64,000 nt of DNA. Source: Pleomorphomonas sp. Lineage in GTDB: Bacteria; Pseudomonadota; Alphaproteobacteria; Rhizobiales; Pleomorphomonadaceae. The stretch is from assembly GCA_029976075.1 (NCBI GenBank), contig JARKNW010000011.1:1-64000 (forward strand). Direction: 5' to 3'. A program made the translations under genes and the position numbers. Positions 63,687 through 64,000 of the stretch are shown in pieces; within the stretch, counting starts at the first letter, position 1; each line of letters begins with the position of its first letter. Below the pieces are notes generated by a model. It was not told where the DNA came from. It did no database searches and was given only the letters and a program-made list of their open reading frames with translations.

Positions 63687-64000
63687 TTACGGCATCGGTG
63701 CCGGGTTGGCCGACAGCGACCGAAGATAGGCAATGACATTGGCGCGGTCTTCCGGCTTCTTGAGCCCGGCGAAGGCCATCTTGTTGCCCGGCACTTCGGC
63801 CTTGGGGTTGGTCAGGTAGACGTCCAGTGTCGCATAATCCCAGGTGTGGCTCTCGCCGAAGGTCGTCATGCCCTGCGAATACTTGAAACCCTCGTGGCTG
63901 CCGGGTTTGCGATTGACTACTTCCCAGAGGCCGGGACCAACCTTGTTGTCGCCTGTGTTGGCAAAGGAGTGGCAAGCCGTGCAGACCTTGGCAGTCTTCT
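63687..64000 (-). CDS. c-type cytochrome, C-terminal part (runs off the right edge)
   Basis: The last 103 or so codons of a class I cytochrome c. The haem-binding motif is CTACH near the window edge. It is followed by [29 protein letters not shown], the likely axial Met in GNKMAFAGL, and [14 protein letters not shown], as in mitochondrial-like cytochrome c2 and membrane-anchored CycM proteins. The N-terminus, whether a signal peptide or membrane anchor, is outside the window. It should transfer electrons between the bc1 complex and an oxidase. It is convergent with the DMT transporter. Confidence 0.9.
   Translation of the reverse strand, partial: KTAKVCTACHSFANTGDNKVGPGLWEVVNRKPGSHEGFKYSQGMTTFGESHTWDYATLDVYLTNPKAEVPGNKMAFAGLKKPEDRANVIAYLRSLSANPAPMP

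Noticed and set aside
1-64000. CRISPR arrays, tRNA or rRNA genes, insertion sequences
   Set aside because: No regularly spaced repeats, tRNA-like arms, transposase ORFs or terminal inverted repeats were found by reading. Small tRNA genes could be missed without a covariance search.

Overview
The window looks like chromosomal DNA of a GC-rich alphaproteobacterium of the order Hyphomicrobiales (Rhizobiales). The best evidence is the conserved order rpmH-rnpA-yidC-yihA-argB-HAD nucleotidase, followed by dapD-dapE and def-fmt-truA. A choXWV choline transporter divergent from bet[12 protein letters not shown]-type chemoreceptor tips and a Tat-type OpgG/OpgD protein agree with this. A Pleomorphomonas-like lineage is only a guess; no rRNA or tRNA gene is present to settle it.

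Layout. 0-17 kb is a signalling block: two chemoreceptors, a PAS-PAS-GGDEF-EAL protein, a large hybrid histidine kinase overlapping a REC-GGDEF cyclase, rpsU, a LysE-type exporter, and a LysR regulator divergent from an AEC permease. Two copies of a probable small RNA gene lie behind rpsU and behind lysR. 16.9-29.9 kb is an amino-sugar and PTS segment: catB, a fragment of an EAL gene, an orphan fructose-type EIIB, glmS, mtlA, mtlD, an EIIA-HPr-EI fusion, AraC and ROK regulators, and nagB. A functional sugar PTS is uncommon in Rhizobiales, which usually keep only the nitrogen PTS. 29.9-50.8 kb is mostly housekeeping: an orphan histidine kinase, the rpmH cluster, argB, a DEAD-box helicase, dapD, dapE, glgB, recD2, an OpgG/OpgD protein, the def-fmt-truA run and a hydroxypyruvate-type reductase. 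51-64 kb holds an ABC importer of the iron/polyamine class, an EF-hand protein divergent from an OmpR/EnvZ-type pair, agmatinase, choXWV/betI, a DMT exporter and the end of a c-type cytochrome gene.

How the genes may work together. Mannitol would enter through MtlA using phosphate from the EI and HPr domains of the fusion protein, and MtlD would turn mannitol-1-phosphate into fructose-6-phosphate. GlmS and NagB run opposite reactions between fructose-6-phosphate and glucosamine-6-phosphate, so the segment meets at this node. The hybrid kinase and the overlapping REC-GGDEF protein form a likely phosphorelay to c-di-GMP.

The most interesting unexplained structure is the pair of ~105-nt small RNA candidates (about 9978-10082 and 12240-12346, both minus). 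They share -35/-10-like boxes, a 26-nt identical core containing a four-codon ORF, and an intrinsic terminator, while their 5' parts differ.
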